A stretch of DNA of 51,122 bases, taken from positions 1 through 51,122 of the forward strand of contig JAGQYS010000012.1 in NCBI GenBank assembly GCA_020435965.1, in the 5' to 3' direction. The stretch is from Flavobacteriaceae bacterium. GTDB taxonomy: Bacteria > Bacteroidota > Bacteroidia > Flavobacteriales > Flavobacteriaceae. The translations under genes were made by a program, and so were the position numbers. Under the pieces are notes generated by a model. The model had not been told where the DNA came from and did no database searches. It worked only from the letters and a program-made list of their open reading frames with translations. Shown here piece after piece: positions 7,555-17,060 of the stretch (positions are counted from its first letter, which is position 1; each line of letters begins with the position of its first letter).

Positions 7555-10020
7555 ATGATTAAAAATTATTTAAAAATTGCCTGGAGAAATCTTTTAAAAA
7601 GAAAATCTTATGCTATCATCAATATATCAGGATTAGCATTAGGTGCTGCTATTTGTTTACTTATTGTTTTATTTATTAAAAGTGAAAGTAGTGTTGATAG
7701 CTGGCGCAAAGATGGTGACCATGTATACAGAATGGTTCTTGACCGTATTTATCCAGGACGTCAAACATCTTATGCAATCATACCACAATCTTTTGCAAAA
7801 ACTGTAAAACAAGAACTGCCTGAAGTTGAAGAATCTACAAGAATCTTTAATTTTCTAAACAATGGCACGTTTCAAATCAATATAGACGATAATAAGTATG
7901 AAGAAACTAAAGTCTTTTTTGCAGATCCAAGTTTTTTCAAAGTCTTTAAATCAAATCTTCTATATGGTTCAGAAGAGGATGCACTTTCTAAGCCAAATAG
8001 TGCTGTTCTTAATGAAACCACTGCTAAAAAGTACTTTGGTGATGCCAGTAAAGCAATCGGAAAACTATTTAAACAAGAAGGTAATAATATAGAACCAAAT
8101 GAACCAATAGTAGTTTCAGCAGTATATGAAGATTGGCCAGAAAACTCACATTTTAACTTTAACATGCTTATTAGTTCTTTATCTAATCAAGGATTTGAAC
8201 AGGAGAACTATGTTGGATTTTCAGCACACACCTATTTATTGCTCAATAAAAATGCCTCTCCCGAAAAAGTAGAATCCAGTTTTCCCGGAATTATACAAAA
8301 ATTCGCGCTTGGTGATATTGAAAGACAATTTGCAACGTCTTATGAAAAGTTCAGTAGTGCTGGAAATGGCTATAAATATTACTTACAACCGTTAAAGGAT
8401 ATTTATCTCACTTCGCATCTTGAAGGAGAGTTTAGAGTTAATGGCAACAAATCCACCTTATATATTTTTGGACTTGTAGCTTTCTTTATACTATTTATTG
8501 CTTGCGTGAATTTCATCAACCTTTCTACAGCAAGATCTTCTGAAAGAGCTAGAGAAGTTGGTGTGCGTAAAACATTTGGCTCAGAAAAAAAGGCTCTAAT
8601 AACTCAGTTTATTACAGAATCATTTTTAATAAGCATCTTAGCAATGGTCGTTGCTGTTGGTTTCTTTGCATTGTTGCTTCCTATTTTTAACGATATTTCC
8701 GGAAAAGAGCTACAAATGAGTGATTTGTTGAGCGTTAATGCCATTTTACTTCTCATCACTTTTACATGCATTACAGGCGTTTTGGCAGGTATTTATCCTG
8801 CATTCATCCTCTCATCATTTCAACCAATAGAGGTTTTACGTGGAAAATTTAAATCTGGCAAACGAGGTAAAGCGCTCAGAAGTGGTTTGGTTGTATTTCA
8901 GTTTTCCATTTCAGTGATATTGATTGTTTGTACGCTAATTGTAAATAGGCAAATGGAATTTATGACCAGTGAACAATTAGGCTTTAAAAAAGAACAAACC
9001 GTTATTATTGAAAGAACGGATTTATTAGGAGAAAATACAAGAGCATTTAAAAACGAATTAAAAGCCATCAACGGTGTGTCTAAAGTATCAAGTGCATCAG
9101 CCTTGCCTGGAATGCAAAATTATTTCGGGATAAGTTGGGCCACCATCGAAAACCAAAATGAACCAATGACAGGAAGAGGTATCATTGTTGATAATGAATA
9201 CATGGAGACCCTTAACTTGAAATTAGTAGAAGGCAGATTTTTCTCTAAAGATTTCCCAACAGATTCTTTAACTGTTGTCATGAATGAAAAAGCAGTGGCA
9301 GAACTAGGAATCCAAGATCCAATAGGTAAACGTGTTGTGACGCCTGAAGGATTTTTAAATGCAAATGATGGTAGCCAATATGTATACACAATTATTGGTG
9401 TGGTTAAAGATTTTCATTACCAATCATTGCACGAACCAATAACACCTTTAGTATTTACAAACGCTTCAAAATTTAACAATGTCATGGGTCTTGTAGCAGT
9501 TCATGTAGAAGGAACTTCGTTCACAAGTGCATTGGATGCCATGGAGACTACATGGAAAAAATTCATAAAAGACAAACCTTTTAGCTATGACTTTTTAGAT
9601 GAAACAGTAGCTGCACAGTACCAAGCAGAAAGCACATCCCGAAAAGTATTTACTTTTTTCTCTTTCATAACAATATTTATTGCATGTATTGGTCTTTTAG
9701 GACTTGCTGCTTATACAACACGCCAACGTATCCATGAAATTGGAGTGAGAAAAGTTTTGGGTGCATCTGTTGGGAATATTGTTGGTATGCTTTCAAAAGA
9801 CTTTATAAAACTCATTTTAATCTCAACAGTAATTGCTGTGCCAATTGCTTGGTACGCTATGAACAAGTGGTTACAAAATTTTACATATCGTATCAGCTCT
9901 AGCTGGGATTTATTTGTGGCTGCAGCATTTATTGCTTTATTAATAGCATTCTTCACAATAAGCTTTCAGGCTGTTAAAGCAGCTATTTCCAATCCAGTTA
10001 AAAGTTTGAGAACCGAATAA
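7555..10020 (+). CDS. FtsX/MacB-type ABC permease 2
   Basis: Second of the four tandem permeases, 821 residues, with the same plan as permease 1: N-terminal helix, MacB-core-like periplasmic domain, FtsX block (STARSSERAREVGVRKTFGS), fifth helix, second periplasmic domain, FtsX block (TRQRIHEIGVRKVLGAS). It starts with the shared LKIAWRNLLKRK and ends NPVKSLRTE. The periplasmic domains differ strongly from those of its neighbours, whereas the membrane and coupling-helix segments are conserved. That suggests different partners or substrates acting through a common ATPase interface. It begins 21 bases after permease 1 and is clearly in the same operon. Confidence 0.93.
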   Translation: MIKNYLKIAWRNLLKRKSYAIINISGLALGAAICLLIVLFIKSESSVDSWRKDGDHVYRMVLDRIYPGRQTSYAIIPQSFAKTVKQELPEVEESTRIFNFLNNGTFQINIDDNKYEETKVFFADPSFFKVFKSNLLYGSEEDALSKPNSAVLNETTAKKYFGDASKAIGKLFKQEGNNIEPNEPIVVSAVYEDWPENSHFNFNMLISSLSNQGFEQENYVGFSAHTYLLLNKNASPEKVESSFPGIIQKFALGDIERQFATSYEKFSSAGNGYKYYLQPLKDIYLTSHLEGEFRVNGNKSTLYIFGLVAFFILFIACVNFINLSTARSSERAREVGVRKTFGSEKKALITQFITESFLISILAMVVAVGFFALLLPIFNDISGKELQMSDLLSVNAILLLITFTCITGVLAGIYPAFILSSFQPIEVLRGKFKSGKRGKALRSGLVVFQFSISVILIVCTLIVNRQMEFMTSEQLGFKKEQTVIIERTDLLGENTRAFKNELKAINGVSKVSSASALPGMQNYFGISWATIENQNEPMTGRGIIVDNEYMETLNLKLVEGRFFSKDFPTDSLTVVMNEKAVAELGIQDPIGKRVVTPEGFLNANDGSQYVYTIIGVVKDFHYQSLHEPITPLVFTNASKFNNVMGLVAVHVEGTSFTSALDAMETTWKKFIKDKPFSYDFLDETVAAQYQAESTSRKVFTFFSFITIFIACIGLLGLAAYTTRQRIHEIGVRKVLGASVGNIVGMLSKDFIKLILISTVIAVPIAWYAMNKWLQNFTYRISSSWDLFVAAAFIALLIAFFTISFQAVKAAISNPVKSLRTE

Positions 10021-10037
10021 ATCAATCAATCAAAAAA
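10020..10037 (+). repeat. Intercistronic leader repeat, copy 2
   Basis: The same 18 bases as at 5107-5124, starting in the stop codon of permease 2 and lying just before permease 3. The shorter gap before permease 4 has a related ATCATCAATCA stretch (12483-12497). Confidence 0.7.
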
Positions 10038-10047
10038 AAAGACAATT

Positions 10048-12483
10048 ATGTTTAAAAATTATATAAAAATAGCTTGGAGGAACCTTTTAAAAAATAAAGG
10101 ATTTACTGCCATTAATATTATAGGCCTTTCGTTAGGTATTGGTTGTTTTGTGGTAATCGCAATGTTTGTTACTGACGAATTAAGTTATGATCGTTACAAC
10201 GAGAAAGCAGAGCGAATTTACAGGATAAATTCTGACATCCTTTTTGGTGGCACCAATCTGGTTATGGCTGTGAGTGCTGACCCAATGGGAGTAACTTTAA
10301 AAAACGATTACCCAGAAGTAGAGCAATACACTAGGTTATATGCTTCAGATGGTTCTAAGTTGATTAAAAAAGGATTGGAACATATTGACGAAAAGAAAGT
10401 AGTTCATGTAGATTCAACTTTTTTTGATGTTTTTACTTTACCTGCAATTATTGGTAATACCAGAACAGCACTTACCGAACCTAATACAGTTGTAATTACA
10501 AAATCTACTGCTGAACGCTATTTTGGCAGTCCAGATAAAGCAATAGGACAAATGCTTGAAACTGATGATAGTGGCAACACGTTGTATAAGGTTACAGCTG
10601 TTGTTGAGGATGTGCCTAGAAATTCACATTTTAAATTCGATTTTTTCTTTTCAATGGCTAATATCAATTATGATTATGGTAACTATTTAAGCCATAATTT
10701 TCATACTTATGTGGTACTAAAAGAAGGAACTGATTATAGAGAATTTAATAAAAATTTTATTGAAGTTATTGATAAATACATTTTACCTCAAGCCTCAGAA
10801 TTTATGCAAATTAACAGCATGGAAGAGTTTGAAAAGGCAGGAAATCATGTAGAGTATTCGCTTTTTCCATTAACAGATATACATTTACATTCTTCCAGAG
10901 AAATTGAGTTAAGTGCAAATAGTAACATTCAATACGTATATATATTTTCGGCAGCAGCACTTTTTATTTTAATCTTGGCATGCATTAACTTCATGAACTT
11001 AACAACAGCAAGATCTGCGGGAAGAGCAAAAGAAGTAGGTATAAGAAAAGTTTTAGGTACTGAAAAGAAATCTTTGATATGGCAATTCTTAACAGAGTCA
11101 ACATTAATCTCAATATTTGCACTTGCTATTGGTTTGCTTTTTGTTTGGCTAACACTTGGCTGGTTTAATGGTATTTCAGGAAAGGAAATGCAAATAAACA
11201 CTTTGTTATCACCACTTTTTTTAGTGTTTCTGCTATGTCTCCCTATAATTATAGGTGCTCTAGCAGGAATATATCCAGCATTTTTTATGTCGTCTTTTCA
11301 ACCTATAACAGTACTAAAAGGAAAACTATCAACTGGACATAAAAAAAATACACTTAGAAATTTTTTGGTAGTTTTTCAATTTGCAACCTCTATCATTTTA
11401 ATTGTAGGTACTGTTGTAATTTACAAACAATTACAGCATATTCAAACAGCTAAGATTGGTTTTGATAAAGACCACGTAATGATTGTTAATAACTCAGGAA
11501 TACCAACAGAAACGAGACGATCATTAAAAAATGAAATCGAACAGTTAACTGAGATAAACTCGGCCTCATTTGCGGGATTTTTGCCAGTTGAAGGCTCATC
11601 ACGCTCTGACACAACATTTTCAACAGAAACTGTAATGACATCGTCAAATGCGTTTAATATGCAGTATTGGAGAGTAGATTATGATTACTTAAAAACTTTG
11701 GGAATGGAACTAATAGCAGGCAGGAATTTTTCGCCATCTTTCGGTTCGGATTCTACAGCCATGATTATAAATGAGACAGCTGTAAAATTAGCTGGTTTTG
11801 AGAATCCAATTGGAAAGCAATTGTATTTAGGAGGTAGCAATGGCGAAGACTTAGTGACGTACACTATAATAGGAGTGGTTAAAAATTTCAATTATGAATC
11901 TTTAAGGAAAAATGTTGGAGCTGTAAGTTTAAGGCTAGGCAACAACAGTTGGGAAAGTGCCTTTCGTTTTAATTCATCAAATGTAAATCAATTGGTAGAT
12001 ATTATTGAAAGTAAATATAAAGCTGCCGCACCTGGAATGCCATTTGAATACAAATTTATGGACGAGTCTTTCGATAGTATGTATCGTCAAGAACGACGTG
12101 TTGGTAAAGTAGCTTTAACCTTTGCTCTATTAGCAATTGTTATTGCTTGTTTAGGCTTATTCGGATTAGCAACTTATATAGCCGAACAACGAACCAAAGA
12201 AATAGGTATACGTAAAGTACTTGGAGCATCAGTTGCTAACATTGTAAAAATGTTATCAACCGACTTTATAAAACTAGTGCTTTTGGCATTTTTAATTGCT
12301 GTGCCAATTGCATGGTGGTTTATGAATAAATGGCTACAAGATTTTGCCTATAAGATAGATTTAAGCTGGTGGATTTTTGCAGCAACAGGAATCATAGCTC
12401 TGCTAGTCGCTTTATTTACTTTAAGTTTTCAAGCTATTAAAGCTGCTATTTCTAACCCAACAAAGAGTTTAAGAACAGAATAA
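10048..12483 (+). CDS. FtsX/MacB-type ABC permease 3
   Basis: Third tandem permease, 811 residues, same duplicated FtsX architecture. Coupling segments are TTARSAGRAKEVGIRKVLGT in the first block and EQRTKEIGIRKVLGAS in the second. The C-terminus NPTKSLRTE is shared with permease 1, and the last 18 coding bases including the stop are identical to those of permease 1. It is preceded by a leader repeat also found before permease 1, which hints that copies 1 and 3 derive from one duplication unit. Membrane helices are expected near residues 20-42, 280-420 (three), 430-450 and 685-800 (three). Confidence 0.93.
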   Translation: MFKNYIKIAWRNLLKNKGFTAINIIGLSLGIGCFVVIAMFVTDELSYDRYNEKAERIYRINSDILFGGTNLVMAVSADPMGVTLKNDYPEVEQYTRLYASDGSKLIKKGLEHIDEKKVVHVDSTFFDVFTLPAIIGNTRTALTEPNTVVITKSTAERYFGSPDKAIGQMLETDDSGNTLYKVTAVVEDVPRNSHFKFDFFFSMANINYDYGNYLSHNFHTYVVLKEGTDYREFNKNFIEVIDKYILPQASEFMQINSMEEFEKAGNHVEYSLFPLTDIHLHSSREIELSANSNIQYVYIFSAAALFILILACINFMNLTTARSAGRAKEVGIRKVLGTEKKSLIWQFLTESTLISIFALAIGLLFVWLTLGWFNGISGKEMQINTLLSPLFLVFLLCLPIIIGALAGIYPAFFMSSFQPITVLKGKLSTGHKKNTLRNFLVVFQFATSIILIVGTVVIYKQLQHIQTAKIGFDKDHVMIVNNSGIPTETRRSLKNEIEQLTEINSASFAGFLPVEGSSRSDTTFSTETVMTSSNAFNMQYWRVDYDYLKTLGMELIAGRNFSPSFGSDSTAMIINETAVKLAGFENPIGKQLYLGGSNGEDLVTYTIIGVVKNFNYESLRKNVGAVSLRLGNNSWESAFRFNSSNVNQLVDIIESKYKAAAPGMPFEYKFMDESFDSMYRQERRVGKVALTFALLAIVIACLGLFGLATYIAEQRTKEIGIRKVLGASVANIVKMLSTDFIKLVLLAFLIAVPIAWWFMNKWLQDFAYKIDLSWWIFAATGIIALLVALFTLSFQAIKAAISNPTKSLRTE

Positions 12484-12504
12484 TCATCATCAATCATAAA
12501 TATC

Positions 12505-14946
12505 ATGTTTAAAAATTATTTTAAAATAGCGTGGAGAAACCTTTGGAAGCATAAACTGTTTTCTAGCATTAACATTATTAGTTTGGCTATTGGTTTTAGT
12601 GCATCATTTGTTATAGGTTTAATGGTGTATTACGATCTCACGTTTGATAAATTTCATCCAGATAGTGAGCTTATTTACAGAGTTACTACTACTTTTCTTT
12701 CTCCTGATTCTGAAAGCAGTAATCCTGGAATCCCAATGCCATATATTATTGAAGCACAAAATAATATGAGCGGTGTAGATATTGCTTGCGGAATTCATGT
12801 AGCCAATTTTCTAAAAGTGGAAGATAAAGAGAATGATAAAGTTTTTAAAAATCCTGAATATATTGTTTATACAAATGAAAATTACTTCAAAATATTTGAT
12901 TATAATTGGTTAGCAGGTTCTCCAGAAATGGCTTTAAATACTCCAAACGAATTAGTACTAACCGAAAATAGAGCAAAAAAATATTTCCCAACATTAACAC
13001 CAAGTGAAATTATAGGGAAAACACTGACCTATAACGATTCTATACAAACTACTGTTAAAGGAGTTGTAGCAAATTTTGATGAACGTACAGATTTAATTTT
13101 TGAGGAATTTCTATCAATTGAAACTTCGAAAAAAACAGATCAAGGCAGTTATATTTTAGATCCGCAATGGGACAATACAAGCTCAAGTAGTCAGTTGTTC
13201 ATAAAAGTGTCCAATCCTTTAATGGCAAATGCCATTACCAAACAATTTAATGCTTTGGAAATTGAACATAGGTCTGATTGGGAAAAACAATACAATCGTA
13301 GCAAGCTTTTTTATTTACAGCCTCTTAGTGAGCTTCATTTTAATGTTGAATTAGGAATTTTTGATTTTAGTGATCGACCTGCAGATAAATCTGTTATGCT
13401 TGGTCTTGGTTTTATAGCTCTGTTTTTACTGTTACTGGGAGTCATTAATTTTATAAATCTTAATACTGCACAAGCCAATCAGAGAGCAAAGGAAATTGGT
13501 ATAAGAAAAACCTTAGGAAGTTCAAAAAAGCAACTTATTTTCCAGTTCATGGGAGAAACTTTTTTGCTCACCTTGGCATCTGCAATAATTTCAGTAATCT
13601 TGGCATATTGGTTGTTAAATGTGTTTTCGGATTTTACACCAATTGGGTTAAGCTTTTCACTTTTCAAAAACCCTCTGATTATTGGCTTTGCAATTATTCT
13701 TCTAGTTTTGGTAACCATCTTATCAGGAATTTATCCTGCATTAGTTTTAACACAATATAAGCCTATTTCTGTTTTAAAAAACCAAGTTATTAGTCAAACT
13801 GGCAAGCCAGCTTTGAGACGTTTTTTAACAGTGTTCCAATTTTCAATAGCTCAAGTTTTTATTATTTCAACCATTTTAATTGCTAAGCAAATTCATTTTA
13901 TGATGAATAAAGATATGGGCTTCAAAACCGATGCTATTGCAAATGTTCGTACACCATGGTATAACAATTCTGAAGAAAAGCAGGTAAGATTTGCACAAGA
14001 ACTTAAAAAATACCCCGAAATAACAAAGATTGCTAGAGGAGGTCGCACACCTGCATCATTAGGTACTAGCACTACAACTGTGACCTATATAAATGATAAT
14101 GGTAATGAGATTCAAACATCTTTGCAGATGGTTCGAGGAACTAAAGATTATATTGATCTTTATGGTATTGAGTTATTGGCAGGTAGAACCACATTAAATG
14201 ATACAATTCAAGAACTTGTTATAAATGAAACCTACCTTAATGTTTTGGGATTTAAAGATCCTAAAGATGCCATTGGAAAAAAAATAAAAAGAAGTGATGA
14301 ATTATATCCAATCGTTGGTGTAGTGAGAGACTTTAACCAAAGGTCTTTAAAAGATCCTATTAATCCACTTGCTTTAGTTGGAAATTGGGATGGAGCATTT
14401 TTTGGGGTAATTCATTTTGCTTTCACGAATAGTAATGATAGTAGTATGTCTGAAACAATTTCAAAAATTGAATCTGCTTTCAAAGAAATATATCCTGAGT
14501 CAGACTTTGAAATTAACTTTATGGATGAAACTGTTGAACAATTTTACAATCAAGAAAAAAGTCTGTCCAAGTTGCTCAGTTGGGCAATGGGATTATCGGT
14601 TTTAATAAGTTGTTTAGGACTTTTAGGACTAGTGATTTATACTACTGAGCGCAGAACAAAAGAAATAGGAATCAGAAAAGTTTTAGGAGCAAGTTTAAAA
14701 CAACTTAATGTTTTGCTTTGCAAAGAATTCTTAATACTTGTAGGTGTAGCGTTTGTAATTGCAGCTCCTTTGGCTTACTATGGTTTAAATAATTGGTTGC
14801 AGGAATTTGCTTTTAAAACTAGCTTAAGTTGGTGGATTTTCGCTTTAAGCGGATTGGGAATGGTTTTAATAGCTCTAATTATTATGAGTGCCAGAACTGT
14901 TTCAACTGCTATGAAAAATCCAGTAAATAGTTTAAGAACCGAATAA
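12505..14946 (+). CDS. FtsX/MacB-type ABC permease 4
   Basis: Fourth and most divergent tandem permease, 813 residues. The plan is conserved, with coupling segments AQANQRAKEIGIRKTLGSS and ERRTKEIGIRKVLGAS and C-terminus NPVNSLRTE. The first segment lacks the STARS motif of the other three and reads LNTAQANQ. The last membrane region ends in MSARTVSTAMKNP rather than SFQ(S/A)(I/V)KAA as in the others. Despite overall divergence, its first codons are nearly identical in DNA to those of permease 1 (31 identical bases, 12514-12544 versus 5143-5173). It lies immediately before the second ATPase gene. Confidence 0.93.
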   Translation: MFKNYFKIAWRNLWKHKLFSSINIISLAIGFSASFVIGLMVYYDLTFDKFHPDSELIYRVTTTFLSPDSESSNPGIPMPYIIEAQNNMSGVDIACGIHVANFLKVEDKENDKVFKNPEYIVYTNENYFKIFDYNWLAGSPEMALNTPNELVLTENRAKKYFPTLTPSEIIGKTLTYNDSIQTTVKGVVANFDERTDLIFEEFLSIETSKKTDQGSYILDPQWDNTSSSSQLFIKVSNPLMANAITKQFNALEIEHRSDWEKQYNRSKLFYLQPLSELHFNVELGIFDFSDRPADKSVMLGLGFIALFLLLLGVINFINLNTAQANQRAKEIGIRKTLGSSKKQLIFQFMGETFLLTLASAIISVILAYWLLNVFSDFTPIGLSFSLFKNPLIIGFAIILLVLVTILSGIYPALVLTQYKPISVLKNQVISQTGKPALRRFLTVFQFSIAQVFIISTILIAKQIHFMMNKDMGFKTDAIANVRTPWYNNSEEKQVRFAQELKKYPEITKIARGGRTPASLGTSTTTVTYINDNGNEIQTSLQMVRGTKDYIDLYGIELLAGRTTLNDTIQELVINETYLNVLGFKDPKDAIGKKIKRSDELYPIVGVVRDFNQRSLKDPINPLALVGNWDGAFFGVIHFAFTNSNDSSMSETISKIESAFKEIYPESDFEINFMDETVEQFYNQEKSLSKLLSWAMGLSVLISCLGLLGLVIYTTERRTKEIGIRKVLGASLKQLNVLLCKEFLILVGVAFVIAAPLAYYGLNNWLQEFAFKTSLSWWIFALSGLGMVLIALIIMSARTVSTAMKNPVNSLRTE

Positions 14947-14959
14947 TAAAAAACAAAAC

Positions 14960-15634
14960 ATGTTATTACAATTAGAAGGTATTTTTAAATGGGTAAACAC
15001 AGGAGGAAGACGAATTTTCTTGCTTAAAGATATTGATCTTGAAGTTGAAGAAGGCGAGTTCATCTCCATTATGGGACCTTCAGGTTCAGGAAAATCTACA
15101 CTACTTAATGTTATCGGAATGTTGGATGGTTTTAATGAAGGTGAATATAATTTCCTTAACGAACCTGTCCATCAGCTTAAAGAAAAACATCGAGCCAATC
15201 TGTATAAAGAATATATAGGATTTGTGTTTCAAGCTTATCATCTCATTGATGATCTCACAGTCTATGAAAATATCGAAACACCTTTGCTGTACAAAAAAAT
15301 GAAATCGTCAGAACGTAAAGCCTTAGTTGCAGATATGTTAGATCGCTTTAACATTGTTGGGAAAAAAGATTTGTTTCCTTCTCAATTAAGTGGTGGACAG
15401 CAACAATTAGTTGGTATAGCAAGAGCATTAATTTCTAAACCAAAACTAATTTTAGCAGATGAGCCAACAGGAAATTTAAACTCAAAACAAAGCCTTGAAA
15501 TTATGGAACTATTTAAACAACTTAATGAAGAAGGTGTTACCATAATTCAAGCGACACACTCTGAAACTAATGCAAGTTACGGAAAGCGAATTATTCATCT
15601 TTTAGATGGTGCTCGTGATGATTATAACAAATAA
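14960..15634 (+). CDS. ABC transporter ATPase, MacB/LolD-like (ATPase 2), variant D-loop
   Basis: Second ATPase of the operon, 224 residues, without a membrane domain. Walker A GPSGSGKST, Q-loop FVFQAY, signature LSGGQQQ, Walker B LILADEP and H-loop ATHSETN are present. Two usually conserved positions differ from ATPase 1: the signature continues QQQLVGIARA instead of QQQRVAVARA, and the D-loop reads GNLNS with Asn174 where ATPase 1 has Asp176. It is still likely to bind ATP. It could hydrolyse ATP more slowly or act as the non-equivalent half of a heterodimer with ATPase 1. It begins 13 bases after permease 4 and ends 10 bases before the TolC-type gene. Confidence 0.93.
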   Translation: MLLQLEGIFKWVNTGGRRIFLLKDIDLEVEEGEFISIMGPSGSGKSTLLNVIGMLDGFNEGEYNFLNEPVHQLKEKHRANLYKEYIGFVFQAYHLIDDLTVYENIETPLLYKKMKSSERKALVADMLDRFNIVGKKDLFPSQLSGGQQQLVGIARALISKPKLILADEPTGNLNSKQSLEIMELFKQLNEEGVTIIQATHSETNASYGKRIIHLLDGARDDYNK

Positions 15635-15644
15635 AACAAACCAA

Positions 15645-17060
15645 ATGCGAAACATATATATTTTCATAATAGCTATAGTTGTTCAGACGTTTTATGTTTC
15701 TGGGCAATCAAGCATTACTACTTATAATTTACAAGAATGTATAGATATAGCTTTACTAAATAATCTTGACTTAAAATCTGCAGAGCTTCGTGCAGAAACG
15801 GCAAACATTAATTTTAAGCAAAGCAAAAATGCGTTATTGCCTAGACTGAACGGAAATTATAACATTGGAAAAACCAATGGTAGAAGTATTGACCCCTTTA
15901 CCAACAGTTATATTAATGAAGAGTTGACCTTTTCAAATGCTGGATTAAACTTAGGTGCCACTTTTTTTAACGGTTTTCAGTTAATCAATAGATGGAAGCA
16001 GCAAAAATTGAACATGAAAGCCTCTGAAATGGAAAAGGAAGATGCCAAATATAACTTGGTTTTAAATGTAACGCTTGCTTATTTGCAAGTGATGAATTCC
16101 AAGGATTTGTATGTTTTGGCTCAAAACAGGATGGAAAACACCAACGAACAACTAAATCGTTTAAAATCAATGTTTGAAGAAGAAATGGCAAACCCTTCAG
16201 ATTATAGAGATTTCCAAGGACTTAAAGCCAATGATGAAGCCAACTTGGTGAGCTCAAAAAATAACTTTGAAGACGCCAAATTAAACTTAATGTCACTTCT
16301 TAACACAGATGTTGATTTTGATATTGCTACAATAGACATGTCAGTTGATTTAAGCATGTACTCTGAATCATTTGACGATATTTACGCACAAGCTTTAGAA
16401 AATATGGCCATTGTTAAGGCTAGTGAATTTAGGTTGCAAGCTGCTGAAAAAGGTGTGTCTGTAGCAAAATCGTTATATGTTCCTGAAATATCACTGTTTG
16501 CTAACCTTGGTACAAACTATTCTAGTGCGGCACGTATTTTTAATGAAACTGGAACTAGCATAGTTGAAACAGGTGATTTTGTAACTGTTGGGGGACAGGA
16601 TTATCAAGTTATGAGTGAACAAACTAGTTTTACTCCTGAGAATATCTCTTATAAAGATCAATTTGAGAATAACTTAAACAGTTCTGCAGGTATATCTGTT
16701 AGCGTTCCAATATTTAACGGCTTTAACGCCAAAAACAGTGTCGCTTTAGAAAAGATTAGAAAGGAAGAAGCCACTATTGAATTAGAGCGTATAAAACTGC
16801 AACTTCGTACTGCTATTGAGCAAACATACAAAGACATGATTGCTGCTTATGAACGATTTGAGTTGCTTAAACAGCAAGCTGAAGCTTATGAAGAATCTAT
16901 GCGCATCAATGAGGTAAGATTTACTAATGGCGTCAATAATAGTGTGGATTATATTATCAGTAAAAATAATCTTGAAAATGCACGTATTAACTTGAATAAC
17001 GTTAAATATGAATATTTGCTTAGAGTAAAATTACTTGAGTATTATAAAGGAAAAATTTAG
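15645..17060 (+). CDS. TolC-family outer membrane channel
   Basis: Last gene of the exporter operon and the outer membrane exit duct. The ATG at 15645 is chosen because it gives a clean signal peptide (MRNIYIFIIAIVVQTFYVSG, then QSS). An upstream in-frame ATG at 15606 would add 13 unlikely residues and overlap ATPase 2. The start of the mature part, TYNLQECIDIALLNNLDLKSA, is the standard OEP/TolC opening, and the internal repeat shows as two long helical halves (about 30-240 and 260-470). At 471 residues it is normal. With the adaptor, ATPases and permeases it completes a MacAB-TolC-like envelope-spanning machine. It overlaps the next gene on the opposite strand by 4 bases. Confidence 0.92.
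   Translation: MRNIYIFIIAIVVQTFYVSGQSSITTYNLQECIDIALLNNLDLKSAELRAETANINFKQSKNALLPRLNGNYNIGKTNGRSIDPFTNSYINEELTFSNAGLNLGATFFNGFQLINRWKQQKLNMKASEMEKEDAKYNLVLNVTLAYLQVMNSKDLYVLAQNRMENTNEQLNRLKSMFEEEMANPSDYRDFQGLKANDEANLVSSKNNFEDAKLNLMSLLNTDVDFDIATIDMSVDLSMYSESFDDIYAQALENMAIVKASEFRLQAAEKGVSVAKSLYVPEISLFANLGTNYSSAARIFNETGTSIVETGDFVTVGGQDYQVMSEQTSFTPENISYKDQFENNLNSSAGISVSVPIFNGFNAKNSVALEKIRKEEATIELERIKLQLRTAIEQTYKDMIAAYERFELLKQQAEAYEESMRINEVRFTNGVNNSVDYIISKNNLENARINLNNVKYEYLLRVKLLEYYKGKI

Noticed and set aside
5134-14946. The four permease genes as fragments or frameshifted copies of one gene
   Set aside because: Each is full length, in frame, with both FtsX blocks and its own start and stop; they are complete paralogues.
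15606-15644. In-frame ATG at 15606 as the start of the TolC-type gene
   Set aside because: It would put 13 polar residues before the signal peptide and overlap ATPase 2; ATG 15645 gives a standard signal peptide.
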